Below are positions 22,816 to 31,435 of a stretch of DNA of 64,000 bases, piece by piece. The stretch covers positions 62,001 through 126,000 of the forward strand of contig NZ_PGTO01000010.1 in the NCBI RefSeq assembly GCF_003284725.1, given 5' to 3'. Source of the stretch: Paramagnetospirillum kuznetsovii (lineage in GTDB: Bacteria; Pseudomonadota; Alphaproteobacteria; Rhodospirillales; Magnetospirillaceae). The translations under genes were made by a program, and so were the position numbers. A model generated the notes under the pieces. The model searched no databases and had not been told where the DNA came from. It saw only the letters and a program-made list of their open reading frames with translations. Position 1 is the stretch's first letter. Each line of letters opens with the position of its first letter.

Positions 22816-23040
22816 GTGCCGTGGCATGGTAACTCAACGCTGGATGAAGGGGCACTGGAGGCCGCCATCCAGGCCATCGAGGAATTCATCACGGAGCGTG
22901 ATCTACACCCGACGTCGCCCCAAAAGGCAGCATTAGTTGCAGCCCTATACTCATTATATATCGATCAGGAGAGTAAAGAGGTTGTGGCAACGCCTGGATA
23001 CGTTGCACAGTTGTTCCGTCTTGTCTCAAGGGGGCGGTGA
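22816..23040 (+). CDS. Small orphan protein, unknown function
   Basis: 74 residues from a GTG start with no clear ribosome-binding site; the real start may be further in. The interior reads LEAAIQAIEEFITERDLHPT and KAALVAALYSLYID, an amphipathic helical pattern. Codon use is more AT-rich than the neighbours (ATA, TTA, CTA codons at 22930-22975). The next gene begins four bases after the stop. No family recognised. Confidence 0.5.
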   Translation: MPWHGNSTLDEGALEAAIQAIEEFITERDLHPTSPQKAALVAALYSLYIDQESKEVVATPGYVAQLFRLVSRGR

Positions 23041-23043
23041 CGG

Positions 23044-23403
23044 ATGGACGGCAAGGATCAGAAAGCGAAAATCAGCCATATGCGCCGTATTCTTGCCGAA
23101 GTGGCCGGATTGAATGACAACAGGCCATCCAGGACGGTGATTCGTCTACAGAAGGCAGCGCCGTCATTTTATCCGAATCGGGCGGCAGCCAATACCATCA
23201 CCGACCTCCGCTCCGCCCTGGATCTGGAGCTGAAGGATCTGTCGGAGGCCGACCGCATCAGTTTCTGGATGCGAGTGCAGGAGGTCTACCCCGGGTGCGG
23301 CGTCGATTTTCTCGACGTGGAGCAGCTGCGGGCCGTGCTGGCCAGGCTGGACCGCTTCACGAGGTCGGAGCCGTGCGTTCATATCCGGGAGTTCCGGACA
23401 TGA
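23044..23403 (+). CDS. Small orphan protein, unknown function
   Basis: 119 residues starting MDGKDQKAKISHMRRILAEV. Mixed charged and hydrophobic helices, no signal peptide, two Cys residues (positions about 85 and 110). Not recognised. It begins four bases after the preceding small gene and its stop overlaps the ATG of the next gene in the ATGA arrangement, so the three genes form one translationally coupled unit. Confidence 0.55.
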   Translation: MDGKDQKAKISHMRRILAEVAGLNDNRPSRTVIRLQKAAPSFYPNRAAANTITDLRSALDLELKDLSEADRISFWMRVQEVYPGCGVDFLDVEQLRAVLARLDRFTRSEPCVHIREFRT

Positions 23404-23882
23404 ACTGGCGTTTCTTGGCGCTGGCCGCCGCCCTGCACCCCTCCTTTGCCCTGGGACAGGACATTTCTCCCCTGCAGGGCGACCTGTCAGCCTTGTGCGG
23501 CGCCAAGGCCGTCGTCTCAGGCGAGGGCGCGACGCGCAGCGCTTATGTCGAGTGCCGCAGCCGAATGCAGGGCGTGCACGTCATTGGCCCAGGCGCCGAA
23601 CCCGTCGCCGTCGAAGCCACGGTCGATCTGAGGCCCAAGAATACCGGTGACAGCCATGTCTTCATGGTCAAGGTCATGCGCAACCTGCTTGACGATAAGG
23701 ATTGGCCAGAGGGGCAGTGCTTCATTGAAAGCTGCCTGAAAAAGCTCTACGTCCCGGAAGCCAAGGAACGTCGATTCGGCGCCTATTCAATGCGGCTTGA
23801 ACGGACGTCCGACGTCATGATGACCATGATCATCGCCAAAGGCGCGAAGGCGTATCATCCCGCTCTTGACCCTTGGAAGTGA
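23400..23882 (+). CDS. Exported protein of unknown function
   Basis: 160 residues from the ATG at 23400, which overlaps the preceding stop (ATGA). Signal peptide MNWRFLALAAALHPSFALG cut near residue 19-20. The mature part has Cys pairs (LCGAKAV, ECRSRM, CFIESCLKK) suggesting disulfides. Not recognised. Last gene of a three-gene unit next to tRNA-Lys. Confidence 0.6.
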   Translation: MNWRFLALAAALHPSFALGQDISPLQGDLSALCGAKAVVSGEGATRSAYVECRSRMQGVHVIGPGAEPVAVEATVDLRPKNTGDSHVFMVKVMRNLLDDKDWPEGQCFIESCLKKLYVPEAKERRFGAYSMRLERTSDVMMTMIIAKGAKAYHPALDPWK

Positions 23883-24055
23883 CTTTAAAACCAAGTGTCC
23901 AGGAGCCAATTTTTTGCGGTCAATGCAAAACCTACCGCCGCCACCGCTCCACCTCGGAACACTAGGCATCCCGCCACATCCCAATCTATCCCGGATAGTC
24001 CCAGTTCCCTTCAGAACCTAGTGTCCCCTTACACCCGGCTTCCCCGCAACGAAAC

Positions 24056-24086
24056 AAGGCCTTAGCGGTTGCCCGCTAAGGCCTTG
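24056..24086 (-). terminator. Terminator of tRNA-Lys
   Basis: Strong stem CAAGGCCTTAGCGG / CCGCTAAGGCCTTG lying eight bases beyond the CCA end of the tRNA on the reverse strand, followed there by TTTCG. Confidence 0.75.
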
Positions 24087-24093
24087 AAAAACT

Positions 24094-24169
<76 letters not shown>

Positions 24170-24346
24170 ATAAGATCCGCGAGGCGTTGGTACCCCTGGC
24201 GGAGGGCGGCTTTATATGTCGATACGGGGCATGGCGCAAGGGGAAAATGCAAAGGCTTTCCAACCGGATCGCGGCCCCTTTGCAAAGGGTCGCGGCGGGG
24301 GTAAAACCACGGGCAGAAATACACCCGCGAACAGGGGATCGAGGAC

Positions 24347-25705
24347 ATGACCGAGAGCACCAAATACCTGCTGTCCGAGGACCGGCTTCCCAAGGCTTGG
24401 TACAATCTCAACGCCGATCTGCCGGTGCCCGCGCCGCCGCCGCTGCATCCCGGCACCGGCCAGCCCATCGGTCCCGATGACCTTGCCCCCATCTTCCCCA
24501 TGGCGGTCATCGCCCAGGAGGTCAGCAGCGAGCGCTGGGTGGAGATCCCCGAGCCGGTGCGCGAGGTCTATCGTCTGTGGCGGCCGTCGCCGCTGGTCCG
24601 CGCCCGCCGCCTGGAAAAGGCGTTGGATACCCCCGCCAGGATCTATTTCAAATACGAGGGCGTCAGCCCGGCGGGCAGCCACAAGCCCAATACCTCGGTG
24701 CCCCAGGCCTTCTACAACAAGCAAGAAGGCGTCAAGCGCATCGCCACCGAGACCGGGGCGGGCCAGTGGGGATCGTCCATGGCCTTCGCCGGATCGCTGT
24801 TCGGCCTGGAAGTGGAGGTCTTCATGGTCAAGATCTCCTTTGAGCAAAAGCCCTATCGCCGCGCCCTGATGGAGACCTATGGCGCCAAGTGCATCGCCAG
24901 CCCGTCGCCGCTGACCCATGCCGGGCGCGCCATCTTGGAGAAGGATCCCAATTCCAACGGCTCGCTGGGCATCGCCATCTCCGAGGCGGTGGAGGTGGCG
25001 GCGTCGCGCGACGACACCAAATACGCCCTGGGCAGCGTGCTCAACCATGTCTGCCTGCACCAGACGGTGATCGGCGAGGAAGCCATGCTGCAGATGGAGA
25101 TGGCAGGCGATACCCCCGACATCGTCATCGCCTGCACCGGCGGCGGCTCCAACTTCGCCGGTCTGGCCTTCCCCTATATCCGCGAGAAGCTGAAGGGCCA
25201 GAAGGTCCGCGTCATCGGCGTCGAGCCCGCTTCCTGCCCGACCCTGACCAAGGGCCTCTACGCCTACGACTTCGGCGATACCGGCAAGCTGACCCCGCTG
25301 GTCAAGATGCACACCCTGGGCGCCACCTTCATGCCGCCGGGCTCGCATGCCGGAGGGCTTCGCTATCACGGCATGGCCCCCATGGTCAGCCATGTGAAGG
25401 AACAGGGGCTGATGGAGGCCCGCGCCTATCACCAGACCGAGTGCTTCGCGGCCGCCGTGCTGTTCGCCCGCGCCGAGGGCATCGTGCCCGCGCCGGAATC
25501 CTCGCACGCGATCAAGGCGGCGGTGGACGAGGCTTTGCGCTGCAAGGAAGAGGGCAAGGCCGAGACCATCCTGTTCAATCTGTCGGGCCACGGTCATTTC
25601 GACATGCAGGCCTATACCGACTATTTCTCGGGCAAGCTGAAGGACACACTCTACAGTCAGGCCGACCTGGACGCCGCCTTGGCCGAATTGCCCAAGGTGG
25701 GGTGA
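24347..25705 (+). CDS. TrpB2-type tryptophan synthase beta chain-like enzyme
   Basis: 452-residue PLP enzyme, longer than TrpB1 (about 400). The Schiff-base Lys is K113 in SPAGSHKPNTS; the phosphate-binding loop is IACTGGGSNFAG; TrpB2-specific features are RPSPLVRARRLEKAL, KYEGVSPAGSHKPN and the C-terminal LFNLSGHGHFDM. TrpB2 proteins can condense indole with serine or O-phosphoserine but are often not the main TrpB. No trpA or other trp gene is nearby, so it is an orphan salvage-type enzyme by inference. ATG follows AGGGGATCGAGGAC. Confidence 0.9.
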   Translation: MTESTKYLLSEDRLPKAWYNLNADLPVPAPPPLHPGTGQPIGPDDLAPIFPMAVIAQEVSSERWVEIPEPVREVYRLWRPSPLVRARRLEKALDTPARIYFKYEGVSPAGSHKPNTSVPQAFYNKQEGVKRIATETGAGQWGSSMAFAGSLFGLEVEVFMVKISFEQKPYRRALMETYGAKCIASPSPLTHAGRAILEKDPNSNGSLGIAISEAVEVAASRDDTKYALGSVLNHVCLHQTVIGEEAMLQMEMAGDTPDIVIACTGGGSNFAGLAFPYIREKLKGQKVRVIGVEPASCPTLTKGLYAYDFGDTGKLTPLVKMHTLGATFMPPGSHAGGLRYHGMAPMVSHVKEQGLMEARAYHQTECFAAAVLFARAEGIVPAPESSHAIKAAVDEALRCKEEGKAETILFNLSGHGHFDMQAYTDYFSGKLKDTLYSQADLDAALAELPKVG

Positions 25706-25744
25706 GGAGGGGAGCGGGCGGGACGCCCGCGCTCCAAGCACGTC

Positions 25745-25946
25745 GGCGCCTGAGGGACATATATGGAGCGACGCGACTGGCGCATTGCGCGCCCGCCGCT
25801 CGTGCGGCGAAAGCCAAGAGAGCGGAGCGAACGCCCGGCGCCTGAGGGACATATAGAGGAGCGAAGCGACTAGCCCGTTGAGGGCGCGCGCCCCATGGCG
25901 CGAAAGCCAAGCGAACGGAGTGAGCGCCCGGCGACTGAGGGACATA
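25745..25946. repeat. Tandem repeat, two units of 92-93 bp plus a partial third
   Basis: Units begin at 25745, 25837 and 25930. Each starts GGCG-CTGAGGGACATA and ends with AAAGCCAAG, GCGAACGGAGTGAGCGCCC-like sequence. The third unit is cut after 17 bases, where the cbb terminator begins. The core CATGGCGCGAAAGCCAAG (25894-25911) recurs exactly at 61147-61164. In both places it is intergenic. Reverse-strand frames through it encode low-complexity repeats and are not counted as genes. Confidence 0.85.
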
Positions 25947-25981
25947 AAAAAAGGGCCGGCGGGAGGGTATCCGCCGGCCCA
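25947..25981 (-). terminator. Terminator of the cbbM-cbbP operon
   Basis: Stem GGGCCGGCGG / CCGCCGGCCC around an eight-base loop; on the reverse strand it is followed by TTTTTTTATG. Lies 15 bases after the cbbP stop. Confidence 0.85.
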
Positions 25982-25995
25982 GTTTGGCTCCTTCG

Positions 25996-26889
25996 TCAGC
26001 CAAGGACGGACCGGCGGTCCTCCATGATCCGGCGAAGGATCGGGGTTAGGATCAATTCCATGGCAAGCCCCATCTTGCCGCCGGGCACCACGATGGTGTT
26101 GCGGCGGCTCATCCAGGAATCCTTCAGCATCTGCAGCAGGAAGGGAAAGTCGACCCGGAAGCGGTCGGGTTTGCGAAAGCGGATCACCACCAGGCTTTCA
26201 TCGGCGGTGGGGATGTCGCGGGCGATGATGGGGTCCGAGGTATCGACGATGGGAACGCGCTGGAAGTTGATGTCGGTCAGCTTGAACTGCGGCACCACGT
26301 AGTGAACATAGTCGTGCATGCGGCGCAGGATGGTCTCCATGACCGCTTCCTCGGAATAGCCGCGTTCCGATGTGTCGCGATGGATCTTCTGGATCCACTC
26401 CAGATTGATCACCGGCACCACGCCGATCTTGAGGTCGGCATGCTGGGCCACATTGGTGGTCTTGGTGGAGACGCAGCCGTGCAGGCCTTCGTAGAACAGG
26501 CAGTCGGTATCCTCGGGGATTTCCTCCCAGGGGGTGAACTCGCCCGACTTGACGCCGAGATGGGCCAGTTCGGCCGCCTCGTCGTCGTTATGGACGTAGA
26601 GGCGGCGCCGTCCGCGTCCGGTATCGCCATAGGTTCCGAACAGTTCCTCCAACTCGCCGAACAGATTGGCCTCGGGGCCGAAATGGCTGAAGGTGCGGCT
26701 GCCCTTCTTTTCCGCCTCGGCCAGGGCCTTCTTCATGTCCACCCGGTTATAGCGGTGGAAGCTGTCGCCCTCGACGATGGCGGGCTTGATGCCTTCGCGC
26801 CGGAACATGTGTTCGAAGGCTTCCTTGACGGTGCTGGTTCCGGCGCCGCTTGAGCCGGTCACCGCGATGATGGGATGTTTTCTCGACAT
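25996..26889 (-). CDS. cbbP: Phosphoribulokinase
   Basis: Phosphorylates ribulose 5-phosphate to ribulose 1,5-bisphosphate, the RuBisCO substrate. 297 residues, the length of the octameric bacterial type. P-loop GSSGAGTST (about residues 12-20), then PAIVEGDSFHRYNR with the catalytic-base region, and the FYEGLHG motif. It follows cbbM by 27 bases on the same strand, and the two are the only Calvin-cycle-specific genes in view. A strong terminator lies just downstream. Confidence 0.96.
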   Translation of the reverse strand: MSRKHPIIAVTGSSGAGTSTVKEAFEHMFRREGIKPAIVEGDSFHRYNRVDMKKALAEAEKKGSRTFSHFGPEANLFGELEELFGTYGDTGRGRRRLYVHNDDEAAELAHLGVKSGEFTPWEEIPEDTDCLFYEGLHGCVSTKTTNVAQHADLKIGVVPVINLEWIQKIHRDTSERGYSEEAVMETILRRMHDYVHYVVPQFKLTDINFQRVPIVDTSDPIIARDIPTADESLVVIRFRKPDRFRVDFPFLLQMLKDSWMSRRNTIVVPGGKMGLAMELILTPILRRIMEDRRSVLG

Positions 26890-26916
26890 ATTGGTGCTCC
26901 CCCAGAATCCCTCGAC

Positions 26917-28293
26917 TCAGCCGATGCGCAATTTCTCGCGCCAGCCCGGATAGATGCGGTCGGCATCGGCGGCGAAGGATTCGAACGCCCCCTTCAATTC
27001 GGGATGCGACTTGGCGTAATCCACCAGATCGACGCCCTCGATCCAGGCCTGATGGGCCTGACGCAGGCTCATGGCGCCCGCCACGGCGCCGTCCTTGTGG
27101 CCGAAGGCGCCGCCACCCGAGGTCTGGATGACGTTGGAATGGCCGAGATTGGTGAAGAAGCCCGGCAGCCGCAGCGCATTCATGCCCCCCGAGATGATGG
27201 GCGTGCACGACTTCATGCCGCACCAGTCCTGGGTATAGTACGGCCCCTCGGCCACGTCGCGTTCCAGCATATAGGCCACCATCTTCTCGGTGGGGTCGCC
27301 CTCCATCTTGCCATAGCCCATGGTGCCGGTGTGAATGCCGCTGGCGCCGAGCAGCCGGGCCATCTTCATATGCACAAGCACGGTATAGCCGCGCTTGGAC
27401 TGGTTGGAGGTCACGGCGCCGTGACCGGCGCGGTGATAGTGGAGGAACTGGGCCGGGAAGTTGCGCCGACAGGTGGTCACCGCCGTCGGACCGGCGACAT
27501 AGCCGTCCACCAGGAAGGCGACGTGGCTGGCGTTCTCGGCGAAGGTCTCCAGGATGTAGTGGCCGCGCGCCAGCATCTCGGCGGGATCGTCGGCGGTGAT
27601 ATTGGCCGAGAACAGCTTGGCCTGTCCGGTCTCGTCCTGAGCCCGCTTCATGGCGTCGGCCACCAGCCGGATGGTCTCCTTCAAGGGCGCGAAGACCTGA
27701 TTGCCCTGGGGCTCGTCGTTCTTGATGAAATCGCCGCCCAGCCAGAACTGATAGCAGGCGTCGGCGAAGGGTTGAGGGCGCAGGCCCAGCTTCGGCTTGA
27801 TGATGGTGCCCACCACCATGCCGCCATCGGTCTGGGGGCGGCCCAGGGCGCGCCACATCTCGGCGATATTGGTCGCCGGTCCGTCGAACAGTTGGAGAAA
27901 TTTGGGCGGCACGTAGAAATCCACCATCTTGGCGTATTCCACGTCGCTCATGCCCTGGTTGTTGCCGATGGTCAGCGTCAGGAAGGACGCGATCATGGCG
28001 CGGCCGTCGATGATGTTGCGGTCGAACAGATCCACCGGATAGGCGATCTTCATCAGTTCGCGCTGCTCGTCGATCTCGTAGACCAGGGCATCGACGCCGC
28101 GGGTGAAGTCGTCGGTGGTGCAGACCTCAACATTGGTGCCGGTGGAGGATTCGGCGGCGAAGTGGGCGGCGGTTGCCAGATAGGCGTGCCCGCTCTTGGG
28201 CTTCATGCGGTAGGCGCACAGCACATGGGTGCCGCCCTCGATCAGGGCCGCTTCCTTGAGGCCGAGATTGGCATAGCGCTTTGATTGATCCAT
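26917..28293 (-). CDS. cbbM: RuBisCO form II large subunit
   Basis: Carboxylates ribulose 1,5-bisphosphate. 458 residues from the ATG at 28293 ([12 protein letters not shown]) with GGGAG upstream; the frame opens 23 codons earlier without a good site. Residue numbering matches the R. rubrum enzyme: catalytic Lys166 in TIIKPKLGL, carbamylated Lys191 with Asp193/Glu194 in [11 protein letters not shown], and loop and phosphate motifs [12 protein letters not shown]. Form II needs no small subunit. Its low CO2/O2 specificity fits microoxic or anoxic growth. No cbbR lies beside it in this window. Confidence 0.98.
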   Translation of the reverse strand: MDQSKRYANLGLKEAALIEGGTHVLCAYRMKPKSGHAYLATAAHFAAESSTGTNVEVCTTDDFTRGVDALVYEIDEQRELMKIAYPVDLFDRNIIDGRAMIASFLTLTIGNNQGMSDVEYAKMVDFYVPPKFLQLFDGPATNIAEMWRALGRPQTDGGMVVGTIIKPKLGLRPQPFADACYQFWLGGDFIKNDEPQGNQVFAPLKETIRLVADAMKRAQDETGQAKLFSANITADDPAEMLARGHYILETFAENASHVAFLVDGYVAGPTAVTTCRRNFPAQFLHYHRAGHGAVTSNQSKRGYTVLVHMKMARLLGASGIHTGTMGYGKMEGDPTEKMVAYMLERDVAEGPYYTQDWCGMKSCTPIISGGMNALRLPGFFTNLGHSNVIQTSGGGAFGHKDGAVAGAMSLRQAHQAWIEGVDLVDYAKSHPELKGAFESFAADADRIYPGWREKLRIG

Positions 28294-28442
28294 GTCGGAT
28301 GATCTCCCTGGGTCTTTTTTCGTTGCCCCCACTCTGGCGTCATCGCGAGGGGAGGAGAACACCCATGCGGGGAGTGTGGAAAAATGACATGGGTGGGGAA
28401 AAAGCCATCCCTATGGGCGGCGAAAGGGTGGGGGGCTGCGCT

Positions 28443-28868
28443 TCAGCCTTCTTTTGTCACCGTGACACCGGCTTCGCTGAACATGGTTGCGGCGGTGTCG
28501 AACTCCTCGACCGGCATGGAGGTGGTGCCGCTGGCCACCGTGACGGCGGTGACGCCCGCCTGGATCAGCGAACGGGCGCAGCGCGAACAAGGATAGTGGG
28601 TGACGAAGACCTGGCATCCCTTGAGGCTGACGCCGACCCGGGCGGCATGGGCCACCAGGTTCTCCTCGGCATGGGAGGTCCAGAGGTATTTGGCGGGGCG
28701 TTCCATGCGCTCGGGCCGGTCCTCGACGCCGCGCGGCAGGCCGTTATAGCCGGTGGCGCGGATTTCGCCGTCGGGGCCGACGGCGACGGCGCCCACCTTG
28801 GTGGAGGGATCCTTGGACTTGGCCGCCGCGTGCTTGGCGAAGCCCATGAAGTAGTCCTGCCAGTTCAT
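28443..28868 (-). CDS. dCMP deaminase-family zinc deaminase
   Basis: 141 residues from the ATG at 28868 (MNWQDYFMGFAKHAA), chosen for the GGGAGGGTGG just upstream. Zinc/catalytic motifs are SHAEENLVAHAARVG (His and Glu) and PCSRCARSLI (two Cys). These place it in the deoxycytidylate/ComEB-like deaminases, which convert dCMP to dUMP for dTMP synthesis. The allosteric insertion of phage T4 dCMP deaminase is short here, so substrate is probable rather than certain. Lies upstream of cbbM, with 149 bases between. Confidence 0.85.
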   Translation of the reverse strand: MNWQDYFMGFAKHAAAKSKDPSTKVGAVAVGPDGEIRATGYNGLPRGVEDRPERMERPAKYLWTSHAEENLVAHAARVGVSLKGCQVFVTHYPCSRCARSLIQAGVTAVTVASGTTSMPVEEFDTAATMFSEAGVTVTKEG

Positions 28869-29056
28869 GTCCACCCTCCCGTCTTTGGTCATCCACTCAG
28901 GAGCAGAGCACTAGCGACAGCGGCCAGCTTCGTCAATAGGCCAAGGGGGTCGGATTTGGGACGCGGCAGCTGCATGTTTCCTGCATAGCTTTTTTGGGCT
29001 ATTCCTCATGGAGGCATTGCCTGGCAGGCAGTTAAGAATCCCACGGAGAAATGACG
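28869..29056. other. Spacer upstream of the PBP-channel gene
   Basis: 188 bases between two divergent genes. It contains the 13-base dyad TGCCTGGCAGGCA at 29018-29030, some 25 bases before the channel start, a plausible operator. No convincing -35/-10 pair was identified. Confidence 0.45.
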
Positions 29057-31297
29057 ATGCGCCGACTTTTGACCGTACTTCTCGCCCTTCTTGCCGTCCT
29101 GTTCACGGCCGAGGCCGAAGCCAAGACGTACAAGGTCGGGGTGTTGGTCCCATTGACCGGCCCATCCGCCGATAAGGGAATTCCGCTCAAGAACGCCGCC
29201 GAGCTGTTCGCGGAGCAATTCAATACCGGCGCCGATGCCAGCGGCAATAAGATTGAACTCGTCGTCCGCGATGATTTCGACGATCCGGAAAAAGCAAAGG
29301 CCGCCGCCGCCGAATTGGTCAAGGACGAGTCCCTGATCGCCGTGATCGGCCACTACTATCCTGGCGTCGCCCTGGCCACCGGCAAAATCTTCGCCGATGC
29401 CAAGATCCCGTTCCTGTCGCCCAATGTCAGCAGCCCGGCGGCCTTTTCCGGCAATAAGTGGATGTTCGCCATGAACATGCCGGACAGCGTTCAAGGCGCT
29501 TTCCTGGCCACCTATATCAAGGAAGTCCTCAAGAAGGACAACGTGCTGGTGATCCACAATACCGACCCGTTCGGCACGGCGCTGCGCGATGCCTTTCTCG
29601 ACAAGGCGGCCCGCCTGGGCCTCAAGGTCTTGAAGACGCAGCCGGTGGAGGTTGGGCCGGTGCAGAAGGGTTGGGTTGCCGCGACCTTGCCCGATGCCGC
29701 CGAGAACCAGCGATTCGGCATCGTCGCCGCGCTGACCCACAGCGAGTCCGGCCTGTCCTTCCTGCCCCAACTGCGCGATCATGGCATCAAGGTTCCGGTC
29801 ATGGCGCCAAACACGTGGTCGAACCCGAAATTCCTCACCGAGGTGGACGAGAAATACACGGCGGATGTCTATCTCGCCTCTGCCTTCCTGTGGGAAATCG
29901 CCAATCAGAAGGCCTCCGCCTTCGCCAGTACCTATGCCAAGCGGTTCGGGGGACGGCCCTCGGTCGCCGCCGCCATGTCCTACGATGCGGTCAATCTGGT
30001 CAGCAACGCCATCAAGGCGGCGGATTCAAGTGGCGCGACCCGGTCTTCCGTCCGCGATTACATCGCCGGGATCGAGTGGCACGGCTTCGTCGAGGGGGTG
30101 ACCGGCAATCTGTTCTTCAAGAACGGCCGCGACATGACCGCTGAATACGTCGCCAAATATCTGCGCGAGGCCAAGGGGGTGACGGAACCCCCGCGTCCGC
30201 TTGGCGAGACGGCGGTCCAGTCCGCTTATCGGGATGTCTATGTCTCGGTGATGAAGGATGGCCGTTTCAAGACCGCCTCGGTGCAACTGCTGATTCCGCA
30301 CGAGGAATACGTGCTCAAGGAATTGGCCGAGCGTATCGGCAAGGGGCAGGTCACCCTGGTGGACGGCACGCCCTATCATGTCGTCGATGTGGTCTCGGTC
30401 GGCGTCGACGTGATCCGCATCAATGATGTCAGCATCAAGGACATGCAGTGGGATGTGGACGTCTTCATGTGGTTCAAATGGGCCGGCGGCCGCCTTGACG
30501 CCAAGGATATCGAGAAGATCGGCGCCATCAACGCGGTCAAGGAGCAATCCTCCCTGTTCAAGGAGGATCTCTCGCATTCGACCAAGTACCGCGCCTATCG
30601 CAAGCGTCTGACCCTGACCGCGCCCTACGATCTGTCGAACTTCCCGTTCGATTCGCAGGTCTTGCCGCTCGAGATCGCCCATATCAACAAGAACTCGACC
30701 CATGTGATGCTCGTTCCCGACACCCGTCATATGGAAACGGTGCCGGTGAAGGATATCAAGCCGCAGGAGTGGATTTACACGGGCCGGAGCGTGTTTTCGG
30801 ATCTTTATCGCTACGATTCGACGTTCGGTGATCCCGATTACCGTCTGGGGACGGGCTACAAGAGCCCGGTCTATTTCTCGACGGTCAATCTGGATATCAA
30901 CATCCATAGAATGTTGAAGCCTTACCTCTTCACCTTCTTCCTGCCCCTGCTCATCATCCTGGGCATCATCCTGATCATTCTGTGGGTTCCGCTCGACCAG
31001 TTCGCTCCCCGCATCAATGCCACGATCTCCGGCTTGATCGGTGTGCTGGTCTACCACATGTCCCAGAAGAACTCGTTTCCCAAGGTCGGCTATACCATGG
31101 TCGCCGACTATTACTTCCTGGTGGCCTATGCCTTCGTGGTGTCGATGATCTTCGCCATCATCCTCATCCAGACCATGATGTCCAAGGGGAAGAAGGACGA
31201 GGCGAAGGTCTGGAACCGCAGACTCAGTCTGGGGGCCATGCTTACTGCGGTGACGATCTACCTCACCATGACGTTTGTTTCGATGTATGGGGCTTAG
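29057..31297 (+). CDS. Periplasmic binding protein fused to a pentameric ligand-gated ion channel
   Basis: 746 residues. ATG at 29057 is eight bases after GGAG; the in-frame ATG at 29051 is only two bases from it. Order (numbered from the 29051 ATG): signal peptide 1-24; type I periplasmic binding domain about 26-380 (YKVGVLVPLTGPSADKG, AVIGHYYPGVALATG, VSSPAAF, IHNTDPFGTALRDAF), like LivK-type amino-acid receptors; linker; pLGIC ligand domain about 405-618, with the Cys-loop equivalent YDLSNFPFDSQVLPLEI lacking both Cys residues; then four membrane helices at about 621-646 (with the conserved Pro), 653-671, 684-708 and 725-745. No cysteine occurs in the protein. It should be a homopentameric inner-membrane channel whose binding domains hang in the periplasm. 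Stands alone, with hairpins after the stop. Ion selectivity and ligand are unknown. Confidence 0.93.
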   Translation: MRRLLTVLLALLAVLFTAEAEAKTYKVGVLVPLTGPSADKGIPLKNAAELFAEQFNTGADASGNKIELVVRDDFDDPEKAKAAAAELVKDESLIAVIGHYYPGVALATGKIFADAKIPFLSPNVSSPAAFSGNKWMFAMNMPDSVQGAFLATYIKEVLKKDNVLVIHNTDPFGTALRDAFLDKAARLGLKVLKTQPVEVGPVQKGWVAATLPDAAENQRFGIVAALTHSESGLSFLPQLRDHGIKVPVMAPNTWSNPKFLTEVDEKYTADVYLASAFLWEIANQKASAFASTYAKRFGGRPSVAAAMSYDAVNLVSNAIKAADSSGATRSSVRDYIAGIEWHGFVEGVTGNLFFKNGRDMTAEYVAKYLREAKGVTEPPRPLGETAVQSAYRDVYVSVMKDGRFKTASVQLLIPHEEYVLKELAERIGKGQVTLVDGTPYHVVDVVSVGVDVIRINDVSIKDMQWDVDVFMWFKWAGGRLDAKDIEKIGAINAVKEQSSLFKEDLSHSTKYRAYRKRLTLTAPYDLSNFPFDSQVLPLEIAHINKNSTHVMLVPDTRHMETVPVKDIKPQEWIYTGRSVFSDLYRYDSTFGDPDYRLGTGYKSPVYFSTVNLDINIHRMLKPYLFTFFLPLLIILGIILIILWVPLDQFAPRINATISGLIGVLVYHMSQKNSFPKVGYTMVADYYFLVAYAFVVSMIFAIILIQTMMSKGKKDEAKVWNRRLSLGAMLTAVTIYLTMTFVSMYGA

Positions 31298-31337
31298 AGT
31301 TTTTCGCACTTAAGCTGAATCGGAAAGTCGAAGAACT

Positions 31338-31430
31338 CTCAAGCCCGAGCGGCGCTTGAGTCCTGAAAAAGCGAAGCTTTTTCGTTCAGACAGAATCCTG
31401 GAGTGCATCAGCTTGAAGCTGATGCACTCT
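31338..31430. terminator. Cluster of three hairpins between the convergent channel and hemN genes
   Basis: Hairpin 1: CTCAAGC / GCTTGAG (31338-31360). Hairpin 2: GAAAAAGC-GAA-GCTTTTTC (31365-31383), a likely terminator for the channel gene. Hairpin 3: a near-perfect 29-base palindrome at 31401-31429, arms GAGTGCATCAGCTT / AAGCTGATGCACTC around one base. The last has no T-run. Confidence 0.7.
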
Positions 31431-31435
31431 AGCCC

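Noticed and set aside
24212-25945. Reverse frame with repeated MSLRRRA-type peptides
   Set aside because: It is the translation of the tandem DNA repeat joined to the antisense of trpB2; no independent evidence for a gene.
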